Positions 27,824 to 36,267 are shown, counted from the stretch's first letter. The stretch is 52,656 nucleotides of DNA from Caballeronia udeis (GCF_001544555.2 NZ_FCOK02000071.1:1-52656), one strand, 5' to 3'. Numbers and translations are program-made. The notes: generated by a model not told the origin, from the sequence alone.

Positions 27824-29035
27824 ATGCAGTCACACCACGCCAAAAAAGCCGTACTAATAAGCCTCGCTACCCTCGCCTCGCCGGTCTTCGCTCAAAACAG
27901 CGTGACGCTGTACGGCATTGTCGATGACTCGATTGCCTACCAGAGCAGCCAGACGTCGCTGGGTTCAACCAAGGGCGGAGCCTCCAACATAAAAATGGCT
28001 TCGGGGATCTGGGCGGGCAGCCGCTTCGGCCTCAAGGGCGCGGAAGACCTGGGCGGCGGCACCAAGGCCATCTTCCAGCTGGAGTCGGGTTTCAACGCGG
28101 CGTCGGGTGCGCAGCAATACACGAACGCCATGTTCGGCCGGCAAGCATGGGTCGGCATGACCAACCCGGTCTACGGTACGCTCACCGCCGGCCGCCAGTA
28201 CACGTCCTACTACACGCTGCTTTCGCCCTATAGCCCGACGACCTGGCTTACCGGTTTCTTCGGCGCGCATCCGGGCGACCTCGACGAACTGGACACGGTT
28301 TATCGCGCGAACAATTCGCTGGTGTACACGTCGCCCAAGCTCTTCGGGTTCACCGCCAGCGGTTCGTATTCGTTTGCCGGCGTTCCCGGCAGCGTGAACC
28401 AGGGCTCGACGTGGAGCGGCGCGGTCCAGTACCTGAACGGGCCGTTCGGGATTGCCGCAGGTATCACGCGAATCAACAACTCGACTCCGGGCGGCGGCGC
28501 GTTTGGTGCGGATTCCACCACCAATACCGCGGGCCAGTCAGGCGTATCGGCGGTCACGAACGGTTACCAGACCGCTCAGGCGCAACAGCGCATTGCCGTG
28601 ACCGGCGGTTATACGTTCACGCAGACGCTGGATATCTCCTTCTCGTACTCGAACGTGCAGTACATCCCGGGCATCAACTCGAGCTTCAAGACCACGGCGA
28701 TCTTCAATACGGGCGGCGCGGTGCTGCACTGGAGGGCATTGCCGCTGGTCGACCTGGCTGCCGGCTACAGCTATACGCGTGCGACGAAAGCCAACGGTAT
28801 TACCAGTTCCGCGCAATACCAGCAGTTCAACCTGTCCGAATATTATTCGCTCTCCAAACGCACCGGCCTCTACGCATTGCAGGCCTATCAGCGCGCGAAC
28901 GGAAAGACGCTCGGCACAAGTGGCGCGGGGAACATCATCAACGCGACCGCGACGGTTGGCGACGGCTTCCAATCCGCGCCGTCATCGTCTCCCAGCCAGT
29001 TTGCTGCGGGCGTAGGCATCATCCACCGGTTCTGA
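27824..29035 (+). CDS. outer-membrane porin (Burkholderia OmpC/gram-negative porin family)
   Basis: 403 residues. A signal peptide of 23 residues (cut after SPVFA) precedes NSVTLYGIVDDSIAYQS, the conserved first strand of betaproteobacterial general porins. Alternating amphipathic strands continue to a C-terminal GVGIIHRF ending in Phe, the beta-signal for BAM assembly. A GAGGAG site lies before the ATG. It forms a trimeric 16-stranded channel by family knowledge. Its place after the MFS and lactonase genes suggests it admits the same substrate through the outer membrane. Confidence 0.92.
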   Translation: MQSHHAKKAVLISLATLASPVFAQNSVTLYGIVDDSIAYQSSQTSLGSTKGGASNIKMASGIWAGSRFGLKGAEDLGGGTKAIFQLESGFNAASGAQQYTNAMFGRQAWVGMTNPVYGTLTAGRQYTSYYTLLSPYSPTTWLTGFFGAHPGDLDELDTVYRANNSLVYTSPKLFGFTASGSYSFAGVPGSVNQGSTWSGAVQYLNGPFGIAAGITRINNSTPGGGAFGADSTTNTAGQSGVSAVTNGYQTAQAQQRIAVTGGYTFTQTLDISFSYSNVQYIPGINSSFKTTAIFNTGGAVLHWRALPLVDLAAGYSYTRATKANGITSSAQYQQFNLSEYYSLSKRTGLYALQAYQRANGKTLGTSGAGNIINATATVGDGFQSAPSSSPSQFAAGVGIIHRF

Positions 29036-29049
29036 TTGGTTTCGGTGAC

Positions 29050-29077
29050 GCGGCGCGCTGCTTGAGTGGTGCGCCGC
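29050..29077 (+). terminator. GC-rich hairpin after the porin gene
   Basis: Arms GCGGCGC (29050-29056) and GCGCCGC (29071-29077) lie 15 bp after the porin stop. No U-tract follows. Confidence 0.4.
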
Positions 29078-29080
29078 ATC

Positions 29081-29108
29081 CGGGTGAGTCCGGGTGAGTC
29101 CGGGTGAT
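29081..29108. repeat. 10-bp tandem repeat after the porin gene
   Basis: The unit CGGGTGAGTC occurs 2.8 times in tandem, directly after the porin hairpin. Same period as the repeat after the PAP2 gene at 1701 but a different sequence. Confidence 0.8.
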
Positions 29109-29141
29109 ATAGGAGCGATATAAGCGCCGGGTCGAATGCGC

Positions 29142-29249
29142 CTATACGGTTTTCGCACATTGGTTGTATGACGCGTCTTCGTTAAACGCCATCGCGACAC
29201 CCGGAGCCGCAACCATCAACGCAATGAATGAGCAAATACCACGCTTCAT
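29142..29249 (-). CDS. 35-residue exported microprotein, unknown function
   Basis: Short reading frame on the minus strand, too short for usual gene callers. The product starts MKRGICSFIALMVAAPGVAMA: two basic residues, a hydrophobic core and an A-x-A cleavage site at residue 21. The predicted mature peptide has only 14 residues (FNEDASYNQCAKTV) with a single Cys. A strong ribosome-binding site GAGGGA lies seven bases before the ATG. Signal, start site and codon use all fit a real gene. It lies in the gap between porin and GGDEF-EAL genes. No family recognised. Confidence 0.6.
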   Translation of the reverse strand: MKRGICSFIALMVAAPGVAMAFNEDASYNQCAKTV

Positions 29250-29720
29250 GTTTTGTCCCTCAAGTTAAAGACCGCACGGCACGATGCGCGACGCAAGTCT
29301 GCTAATGCACTCGCTCCGGGACAAGAATAAATCCGCCGCATCATTTCTTACACTTTACCTTCAATCGAAAAACAGACCGGACAACTCAACCCCGTCGGTC
29401 TGTCCTCATGCTGTCCCGGCTTGCCATGCCTCGGCGCAAAACGAACGTTCATCGGTACTATTTCCCGCAAGCAGCATTGCCCCTCGCGAATGAGGCCGTG
29501 CTCCGGGTGTCCGTGCCGGACCCGCTTCCGGCGCCGGATTGGTGAGAGTCCTGGTCACAAGCCGCAATTGCTGCGCCCTCGTATACGCCCGATACCCACC
29601 GTAACCGCACGGGCGTAACATCAGATTATTCGAGCAGCGGACACAATTACCGGGATAATCGAGCTCAGAAAAAAAGCCAGTCGCGCCGATAACCAAGTAC
29701 CTACCTATATTGCGCATGCC
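29250..29720. other. intergenic region upstream of the GGDEF-EAL gene
   Basis: 471 bp. The left end should hold the promoter of the 35-residue microprotein (minus strand), the right end the promoter of the GGDEF-EAL gene. I see no supported gene in between. Confidence 0.45.
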
Positions 29721-31622
29721 ATGGCGTTTAGTGAACCGAGGTTGCCATTCTTTAAATGGTTAGTGGGATCCGCTCAAGACCTGAGCGCTGATAATCGACA
29801 GATATTGCTGTCAAACCTGTTCACCAGGACGGCGTCGATTGCGATGGCGTCCGTTTGCGAGATCAGCGTTTGCGCCACCGCCCTTTATCTTTATCCCAGC
29901 GTCGGCTACGCGTTATGGACGCTCGCCGTGATCGCGCTCCTCGCGGTGCGCCTTTCGTTGATCGCGATTTGCTGCAGGCGTAGCGCCCGCAACCAGCCCA
30001 CGCCCACATCGCTGTTCCTGCTTGCCAGCATCTTGTGGAGCGCGCTGCTCGGGCTCGGTGCCCTCTTATGCAATATCAGCGGGGACCAGACGCTCTTCCT
30101 GCTGGGCAACGTGTGCGCCGTGGGCGTGGTGGGTGGCCTCGCCGGCCGTAACGCGGGCACGCCCCGGCTGGTCCTGATCCAGATCTCGGCCATCTTTACG
30201 CTGCTGGGCATTGGCGCGGCGCTGTCGCCAGACTCCGGAAAAATCGTCTTGCTGTTCCAGGCGCCGTTTTGCGCTGCCGGCTTTTTCACGGTTGCCATTC
30301 GCAGCAACAAGGACACTGTCGCACTGCTGCTCGCGCAGGAAACCAGTAACCGCCTCGCCCGGCACGACAGTCTCACGGGTTTGCCGAATCGCGCCCGCAT
30401 CAGCGAACTCTTGCTGAACCGCACCGATGCCGAGCCGGCGCTCAAGCCCGGATCGTTTGCGGTGCTGCTGATCGACCTGGATGGCTTCAAGGCAATCAAC
30501 GACAGCCTGGGGCATGCGGCCGGCGACCTGGTGCTCCAGGAATCCGCCAAGCGCTTGCGGGCCGTCTTGCGTCAGGGCGACGTCGTCGGCCGCCTCGCGG
30601 GCGATGAATTCGTCGCCATTTCCAACGACGCCTCCATGAGCGAAGAGGTCCGGCTGCTGGCGGATCAGATTGTGAAGACGCTGGCGCGCCCGTTTGTACT
30701 TAACGAGGTGCTGGTGCGGATTGGCGCGAGTGTCGGGATCTCGCAATACCCCGAGCATGGGGAAACGGGACCGCAACTCCTCATATGCGCCGACCGGGCG
30801 TTGTATGCGGTCAAACGCAGCGGCAAGAGCGCCTTTGCCGTCTTCGATGCCAAGACGCACGCCTCCGACGACAGCCTGAGCCTGCTGCGCAGCGACCTGG
30901 AAGGTGCGCTTCAATCGTTTGGCAGCGGCTTGCGGATGGAATATCAACCCATCGTCAACCTGGCCAGCGGCCTTGTCACCGGGCGCGAAGCGCTGGTGCG
31001 CTGGGCTCATCCCACGAGAGGCGAGTTGCCGCCCACGACCTTCGTTCCAATTGCAGAACGGACGGGACTGATCCTGCCGCTGGGGGAATGGGTGCTCCGG
31101 CGCTCCTGTGCGGAAGCTGCGCTCTGGCGCGAACCCGTGGTCGTGGCGGTAAACGTATCGCCTGTGCAACTGCGGGAAGATTCGTTCGCGGACCTGGTTG
31201 CGTCGGTCATGGAAGAGTCACGGTTGCCGCCGTCGCGCCTGAACATCGAGGTCACGGAAACCGTGCTCATGAGCGACGATGTCCCGACCCGGCGCAATGT
31301 GGAAAAACTTCGCGCAATGGGTATCGGGCTCGCGCTCGACGATTTTGGAACGGGCTTTTCAACGCTCTCGAATCTATGCCGCTTTTCGTTCGACACACTG
31401 AAGATCGACAGCTCGTTTGTGCGTGAATCGGTCCATCGAAGGGAGTCGGCGGCGGTGGTCCGCGGGATCGTGGCGCTCGCCCACGAACTGGGCATTCCCA
31501 CCACGGCGGAAGGTGTCGAAACGCACGAACAACTGAGCTTTGTCCGTGCCTCCGGATGTACCAGCGCGCAGGGATTTTTCCTCGGCCGCTCGGAGCGTGC
31601 GGAGTGCATTTCGCAAACCTGA
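29721..31622 (+). CDS. membrane GGDEF-EAL protein (cyclic di-GMP turnover)
   Basis: 633 residues. The N-terminal part (about 35-200) holds several membrane helices. The GGDEF domain (about 210-370) has AGDEF instead of GGDEF, with an RxxD product-binding I-site (RQGD) five residues before it. The EAL domain (about 385-630) keeps EALVRW, NVSPVQL, IEVTE, LDDFGTG, KID and AEGVE motifs, so it should be an active phosphodiesterase. AGDEF variants can retain cyclase activity in other bacteria, so the net direction is unclear. Controls motility/biofilm by family knowledge; the signal sensed by the membrane region is unknown. Confidence 0.92.
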   Translation: MAFSEPRLPFFKWLVGSAQDLSADNRQILLSNLFTRTASIAMASVCEISVCATALYLYPSVGYALWTLAVIALLAVRLSLIAICCRRSARNQPTPTSLFLLASILWSALLGLGALLCNISGDQTLFLLGNVCAVGVVGGLAGRNAGTPRLVLIQISAIFTLLGIGAALSPDSGKIVLLFQAPFCAAGFFTVAIRSNKDTVALLLAQETSNRLARHDSLTGLPNRARISELLLNRTDAEPALKPGSFAVLLIDLDGFKAINDSLGHAAGDLVLQESAKRLRAVLRQGDVVGRLAGDEFVAISNDASMSEEVRLLADQIVKTLARPFVLNEVLVRIGASVGISQYPEHGETGPQLLICADRALYAVKRSGKSAFAVFDAKTHASDDSLSLLRSDLEGALQSFGSGLRMEYQPIVNLASGLVTGREALVRWAHPTRGELPPTTFVPIAERTGLILPLGEWVLRRSCAEAALWREPVVVAVNVSPVQLREDSFADLVASVMEESRLPPSRLNIEVTETVLMSDDVPTRRNVEKLRAMGIGLALDDFGTGFSTLSNLCRFSFDTLKIDSSFVRESVHRRESAAVVRGIVALAHELGIPTTAEGVETHEQLSFVRASGCTSAQGFFLGRSERAECISQT

Positions 31623-31634
31623 ACGACGGGCGCA

Positions 31635-32026
31635 ATCACTCGGCCACGGAACGCATAATCGGCCTGCTTGTTCTGAATTCATTAGGAGTCCGCGGATTCA
31701 ATGCGTTACCTGTGATTGATTTCAACAAGCCGGTGGAATTCTGGGACGGTACAGAAACGTTGTCATATTCCTTCCGTCTCAACAGCTCTTATCACCCCCG
31801 CAACCGATATGGTATGGACGTGCGCAGGTTGGCGAATCGAGCGGCGATTTTTATCGGGGAGCATGACGAGGCTGTAGACGCTCGACGCCTTCAGAAACTG
31901 GTCGCGAAAGAATCGCCTCTTACCCAGCTCAAGATTCTCCCCGACCTTGATCACTTTGGTATCTTCACAAGCGTTGCAGCACACGACGAGATTGCGAATT
32001 GGCTTGCTCAGCCATTGGCCCCTTAG
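31635..32026 (+). pseudogene. 3' remnant of an alpha/beta-hydrolase gene
   Basis: About 130 codons resembling the C-terminal half of a lysophospholipase-like alpha/beta hydrolase: GVRGFNALPVIDF, then FIGEHDEAVDA around the catalytic acid, and LPDLDHFGIF around the catalytic His. The nucleophile elbow (GxSxG) and the whole N-terminal half are absent; the frame runs back into the end of the GGDEF-EAL gene without a start codon. It therefore looks like a decayed gene cut by a deletion next to the GGDEF-EAL stop. Confidence 0.65.
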
Positions 32027-32183
32027 CAAGTCTTGTCGAAAATGCCTCAAGCGCATTCCACAAGGGCCATCTGACCGAAGATCCGGATACAGCCATCCGC
32101 GCGGTGCAAGTGGCCTTGCCCTTCTTGCACAGTGGAGTAAGCTAATAAAAAAGTCAGTTCGCTTTTGCCGGGGAGAACAGATA

Positions 32184-32579
32184 ATGAAAAAGCGTTCGGC
32201 ACTTGAGATCTGTTTGCCGCTCGCCCTGTTCGTTGCGGCCTGCGCCTTGTCGCTTCCAACCCTGCTGATTGCTATCGCCTGGATGACGATTGGCGTCATA
32301 TCGGTTGGGCATCGGACACTTGAGACCTTTCCGACAGACGGAATCCGCCAGGAATGGCTGCGAGGGTATCGTGGTGCGTGCCTGTTGTTCTACCACCTTG
32401 CCTGGTGGCCCTGGTACATGCGGACCCCTCTTCGAGACAACGCTGACCGAATCAGAAGACACGTGTTCACCGGGAAGAAGTCGCCGCATCGCAAGTCGGA
32501 GAATCCACCGGACAAGCTACCGGATGGCAAGAGTGAGGACGCGAATGCCGGCGACGCACATCGCGGGGAGCGAAACTGA
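32184..32579 (+). CDS. small unknown inner-membrane protein
   Basis: 131 residues from the ATG at 32184, preceded by GGGAGAA. Two adjacent hydrophobic segments (about 8-45) form a hairpin, followed by an amphipathic region with several Trp and Tyr (HLAWWPWYMRTPL) and a charged, low-complexity tail rich in Lys, Asp and Glu. No family recognised. It could be a peripheral factor of a membrane complex; nothing in its neighbours points to a role. Confidence 0.5.
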   Translation: MKKRSALEICLPLALFVAACALSLPTLLIAIAWMTIGVISVGHRTLETFPTDGIRQEWLRGYRGACLLFYHLAWWPWYMRTPLRDNADRIRRHVFTGKKSPHRKSENPPDKLPDGKSEDANAGDAHRGERN

Positions 32580-32916
32580 CTGGGCCGAAACCGGCCGGCA
32601 AAGTCGCCTTGACGAGAGCGAACCAGGACGAACCGCCGCCATCGGCCAGAGGCAGCCGATTACTTCAGGAAACCGAACGCCTGCTTCCTCCTGGTGACTG
32701 GACACCAACGCGGCAGGAGCTAATCGCAATGATTGCCGCGCTTGGCGCGTCCCGGTCAAACACTGACGCCCCATCGCGTGCCCGACCACTTGCTGTGGAT
32801 TCGCTCGCACGCGCCGTCTTCGCGCAAAGAATCCCTCCCGCAAAGGGTAATCCCCGAAAGACGAAGCAGGATTGGACACAATCAACGGCTTTCAATTCTC
32901 TTTCCGTCAAGCGAAA
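32580..32916. other. intergenic region upstream of the nickel/cobalt unit
   Basis: About 340 bp. Open frames exist on both strands but none has a good start site or recognisable product. The right-hand end leads into the dmeR promoter. Confidence 0.4.
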
Positions 32917-32961
32917 TTGGTATACCCCCCTACTCTATTAAAATATACTCCCCTACGGTAT
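32917..32961 (+). promoter_or_regulatory. dmeR-dmeF promoter with two 18-bp operator-like repeats
   Basis: A probable sigma-70 promoter has -35 TTGGTA (32917-32922), a 16-bp spacer and -10 TAAAAT (32939-32944). Two 18-bp direct repeats, 32921-32938 and 32944-32961, share 15 of 18 bases and a C-tract flanked by TATAC and TA. C/G-tracts flanked by A/T are the known hallmark of RcnR-type operators. Occupation of the spacer and start region would block transcription. Confidence 0.65.
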
Positions 32962-32975
32962 AGAGGAGTTCATCA

Positions 32976-33251
32976 ATGAGCCACACCATTCGCGAGAAAC
33001 AGAAGCTGCTCAACCGGGTTCGCCGCATTAAAGGACAGGTTGAAGCTATTGAACGGGCGCTCGAGCAGGAGCACGGATGCGTCGACGTGCTGCAACAAAT
33101 CACGAGTTGTCGCGGGGCCATGAACGGTCTCCTCGCCGTCGTGATCGAGGACCATATTCGCACCCACCTCGTCGATGCAGACACTAACGAAGAGCCGGCC
33201 GGCAGCGCGACTGACCAGCTCATCGAAGTTGTTCACAGCTATTTCAAGTAG
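32976..33251 (+). CDS. dmeR: RcnR/DmeR-type nickel/cobalt-responsive repressor
   Basis: 91 residues of the CsoR/RcnR (DUF156) all-helical family. Ligand positions known from E. coli RcnR are all present: His3, Cys35, His60 and His64. FrmR-type formaldehyde sensors have Glu at 64, so metal sensing is favoured. The protein should repress its own promoter and release it on binding Ni(II) or Co(II). It is followed after 8 bp by dmeF, the usual partner. Two operator-like repeats lie just upstream. Confidence 0.88.
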   Translation: MSHTIREKQKLLNRVRRIKGQVEAIERALEQEHGCVDVLQQITSCRGAMNGLLAVVIEDHIRTHLVDADTNEEPAGSATDQLIEVVHSYFK

Positions 33252-33259
33252 AGTTAAAA

Positions 33260-34555
33260 ATGAGCGATTTCAAAGACGCCGCGTTCGGCGCGGGACATGA
33301 CCACATCTTTCTGGGTGCCGGTCATGAAAAGAATGAGCGCAAGACGTGGGCCGTGATTGCGCTGTGCAGCGCGATGATGCTGATTGAAATCATTGGCGGC
33401 AGCATGTTCGGTTCGCTTGCGCTTGTCGCCGACGGCTTGCATATGTCGACGCACGCCGGGGCGATGCTAATTGCGGCCCTCGCGTACACCTACGCGCGCA
33501 AACACGCCAGCGACTCCCGCTTCGTGTTCGGTACGGGCAAGCTCGGTGACCTCGCGGGGTTCACGAGTGCGATCGTGCTCGCGATGATTGCGGTGCTGAT
33601 TGGCTACGAGGCGGTCTCGCGCTTTCTGTCGCCGGTGCCCATCCATTTCGGTGAAGCAATCCCCATCGCGGTGGGCGGACTGCTTGTCAACCTGGCGAGC
33701 GTGTGGCTACTGAGCGGCGGCGATCATGGACACAGCCACGGTCATAGTCATAGCCACGGACACGGACACGGCCATGGTCATGGTCATGGTCATGATGACC
33801 ACGCTCACGGAGAGGAAGTGCAGAAGATTTTCGCCCCATCCGGCGTGTTTGCCGTTTCCATCTTCGAGGACGGCGTGCCCCCCGTTTTCCGCATTGCGCC
33901 GGCGACGGAGGGTTCACGACTGGACGCTTCTGCCGTGTTCGTTACAACGGTGCGGCCCGATGGGACGCAACAGCTATTCGCGCTGGCGGACCGTGGCGAC
34001 TATCTGGAATCGAAGGAAGACATTCCTGAGCCGCACGCCTTCAAAGCCATTGTCCGGATGCCGGACGGCGAATACGAAGTCGAATTCGAAGAACATGAAC
34101 ACCATGACAACGCGCATGACGCAGCGACCCGCGACCATAACATCAGGTCTGCGTATATCCATGTGATGGCAGATGCGGCGGTCTCCGTGCTGGCTATCAT
34201 CGGCCTCGTACTGGCACGCGCATTTGGCTGGCTCTGGATGGACCCGCTCGCCGGTGTCATCGGTGCGCTGGTGATTGCAAACTGGTCGTACGGTTTGATG
34301 CGCGACACGGGTGCGATCCTGCTCGACATGAACCCCGACCGGCGCATGGCGGAGAATGTGCGTCACGCTATAGAGGACCGCGGCGACAAGGTTGTCGACC
34401 TGCATGTGTGGCGAGTGGGTCCCGGTCATATGAGCGCCGTGGTGTCGGTGGCAACAGATGAAACCCAGCGAGACTCGCGCTTCTATCATGCGGTGCTCGC
34501 GCGCTTCAAGGGACTGTCTCACGTCACCGTTGAGGTCCAACCGTATCAGGTGTGA
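33260..34555 (+). CDS. dmeF: cation diffusion facilitator DmeF (Ni/Co efflux)
   Basis: 431 residues. CDF membrane helices carry metal-site residues Asp58, His61 and His65 (ADGLHMSTH) and later HVMADAAVS. Between helices 4 and 5 lies a His-Gly-Ser run (about 156-184), encoded by 6-bp repeats, and then about 100 residues of probable beta structure (about 185-290) ending EHEHHDNAHD. The cytoplasmic C-terminal domain starts near 350. DmeF exports Co(II) and Ni(II) in exchange for protons. The extra soluble insert makes the protein longer than many family members (300-330 residues). Confidence 0.88.
   Translation: MSDFKDAAFGAGHDHIFLGAGHEKNERKTWAVIALCSAMMLIEIIGGSMFGSLALVADGLHMSTHAGAMLIAALAYTYARKHASDSRFVFGTGKLGDLAGFTSAIVLAMIAVLIGYEAVSRFLSPVPIHFGEAIPIAVGGLLVNLASVWLLSGGDHGHSHGHSHSHGHGHGHGHGHGHDDHAHGEEVQKIFAPSGVFAVSIFEDGVPPVFRIAPATEGSRLDASAVFVTTVRPDGTQQLFALADRGDYLESKEDIPEPHAFKAIVRMPDGEYEVEFEEHEHHDNAHDAATRDHNIRSAYIHVMADAAVSVLAIIGLVLARAFGWLWMDPLAGVIGALVIANWSYGLMRDTGAILLDMNPDRRMAENVRHAIEDRGDKVVDLHVWRVGPGHMSAVVSVATDETQRDSRFYHAVLARFKGLSHVTVEVQPYQV
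33727..33813 (+). repeat. hexanucleotide-type repeats coding the DmeF histidine loop
   Basis: Repeated GGNCAC/GGTCAT hexamers encode alternating Gly/Ser-His residues. The tract could change length by slippage and so alter the metal-binding loop. Confidence 0.7.
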
Positions 34556-34658
34556 GCCAACGCGGTAAGAGTCCGCTTAGGAGAAAGACGGCGGCTGTGC
34601 GTCGTGTGGTGTCGATCACCGACAGACGGCAATACCCTGACGCTTGGGGCCAATTGCT

Positions 34659-35051
34659 TCAGGGCTGCTTTCCGATCCCGCCAAGATGCGTAAAGGCAAA
34701 ACCTTCCGGCGATTTCAGACCATAGCCAAGCATGCGGTCAAATCCTGAATGGGCCAGCCAGAGTGCACCGAGCGCCACAAGGAGTGGGATCGGCATGATC
34801 AGCCCAATCGCGAGCGAAGCTGCACCAAAAGCATAGATATGGACCGTGTTGTAGCAAAGCGCTCCCATTCTCGGCCCAAGGAGATAGCCCAGGAAGCTGA
34901 GATCTGGCGCGAAGAAAATCAGAAGTGCGCCCCACCACGGCATAGCGTTGTTCCCGTGCCAGAAGAGCGCGACGCCGACCGCAAAGATGATGAATCCCTC
35001 AACACGCTGCCACAGGACGGCTCGGACCATCGTTGGCTTTCCTTTGGACAT
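34659..35051 (-). CDS. DUF4260 membrane protein
   Basis: 130 residues with three to four hydrophobic helices. It matches DUF4260 in the blocks FFAPDLSFLGYLLGPRMGAL and HSGFDRMLGYGLKSPEGF, ending with THLGGIG. The family has no known function. A GGGAGA site precedes the start. It follows the 74-residue gene by 24 bp and is probably co-transcribed with it. Confidence 0.85.
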   Translation of the reverse strand: MSKGKPTMVRAVLWQRVEGFIIFAVGVALFWHGNNAMPWWGALLIFFAPDLSFLGYLLGPRMGALCYNTVHIYAFGAASLAIGLIMPIPLLVALGALWLAHSGFDRMLGYGLKSPEGFAFTHLGGIGKQP

Positions 35052-35075
35052 GACGGTTCTCCCAGGAGTGAAAGT

Positions 35076-35300
35076 TCAAAACGAGCGGAAGCGGAAGATC
35101 GCAGCGGAGTTCGAAACAGCACGAGAAAGCACAGGCCTCAGGTAACCGTCGAGAAACGGTTGAACTGGCATCCCCAACCGAGCCTCAAGCGCTGCGACTG
35201 CAGCGGCGAACACTACCTTGCCGACCTGCGTAGCACACGCGGCTGCTTCGCAGTCGCCCTGGTGGGGAGGTGTCTGGGTATCAATGGCTGCGATGTTCAT
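35076..35300 (-). CDS. small unknown protein upstream of the DUF4260 gene
   Basis: 74 residues, no family recognised. An excellent ribosome-binding site AGGGAG lies seven bases before the ATG, which argues for a real gene. The middle part (VGKVVFAAAVAALEARLGM) is moderately hydrophobic and helical, and the C-terminus is basic. Likely the first gene of a two-gene operon with the DUF4260 protein. Confidence 0.5.
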   Translation of the reverse strand: MNIAAIDTQTPPHQGDCEAAACATQVGKVVFAAAVAALEARLGMPVQPFLDGYLRPVLSRAVSNSAAIFRFRSF

Positions 35301-35636
35301 GCTTGGCTCCCTGGATTTTGGTCGGTTCCGCTACGGAAGGCCCTAGTTTGCTCAATAGTCATCAATACGAAAATTGCCTATAGTCGAATTGCATCTATAC
35401 AAAAATGCATAGCACGACCCAACGCGAACCGAACCGGGCCGTGGCACCGCACCTTTTTGACTGCACGAACTTCAGCCGTATGCGGCCGCCGTGGCCGCGA
35501 TCACCGCGGCGCGCCTCCGGGCGGCGAGCAGTCAAGGGACAGGCGTTCGCGGTACGGGTCTGATGGCAACCGTCCCCCGATATGCATCCGCCTTGGCGGT
35601 ATGCTTCGTCAACCTCTTTCGAGCAGGAGCCGATCC
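35301..35636. other. intergenic region between divergent small genes
   Basis: 336 bp. An AT-rich section (35345-35410) should hold the leftward promoter. No further gene seen. Confidence 0.4.
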
Positions 35637-35969
35637 ATGGGACCGCGCGTTTATCTTCTCTTTATTGCCGCAATCGCTGGTCTGGTGTTGAGCGCTTGCG
35701 CGCAGACCAGCCCCGTCGAGTTTTCCGCGACGGGTGCCGATGCGCCAATGCTCAATCAGGCAAACGATATGGACTTCGGTCCGATGGACAGGACAATCGC
35801 ACAATGTAAAGCGGTCTCGAAGAAGGCGGGTCCGGATCAATGCTCGAAAGTTCGTGCGTACGAGTCGTGTATGAAAAGCAAAGGCTACATTACCGTACTT
35901 GGGCCCGAGAACCCGAAAGGTTGCGGCGACCCGGAGTGGGAGAAAGACGTGAGGAAGTGGCTTCAATGA
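35637..35969 (+). CDS. small lipoprotein, unknown function
   Basis: 110 residues from the ATG at 35637, with CAGGAG upstream. The signal peptide ends in the lipobox LSAC (Cys20). The mature part contains four Cys (QCKAV, QCSKV, SCMKS, GCGDP), which could form two disulfides in the periplasm. The even spacing suggests a small helical Cys-paired fold. No family recognised. A short overlapping frame follows (ATGA). Confidence 0.65.
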   Translation: MGPRVYLLFIAAIAGLVLSACAQTSPVEFSATGADAPMLNQANDMDFGPMDRTIAQCKAVSKKAGPDQCSKVRAYESCMKSKGYITVLGPENPKGCGDPEWEKDVRKWLQ

Positions 35970-36121
35970 GGGACCGGCCGGAGCGGTCGTATGAGGCAGT
36001 GACCGGCCCAGAAGCGGCCGATCATCAGGGCCTGACAATGACCGAAATTTGCGCCCGAGCGGACGTTGCCCTGGTCATTCTGCCCAACGGCAGCCGTCAC
36101 CGTTTCACGAGGCTCCAATGA
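35966..36121 (+). CDS. possible coupled 51-residue protein
   Basis: Starts at the ATG that overlaps the lipoprotein stop (ATGA), a typical coupling arrangement. The product is polar with a short hydrophobic stretch (ADVALVILPNG) and no recognisable family. Codon use is unremarkable. Chance overlap is quite possible. Confidence 0.3.
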   Translation: MRDRPERSYEAVTGPEAADHQGLTMTEICARADVALVILPNGSRHRFTRLQ

Positions 36122-36267
36122 GGACGGGAACTCGGACAGGAACGCAGGTTGGCACTACGTATTCCGACGCATTTGTCTTTATGGCCGCTTGCCTGTCATT
36201 CCGGATGCAGGGAGTGACTCCGCCCTCCGACGAAGTATTTGACCGCCCCGAGTCCGTCACGACCGCC

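Noticed and set aside
33727..33813. CRISPR-like short repeats
   Set aside because: The 6-bp periodic repeats encode the His loop of DmeF in frame; no spacers exist.
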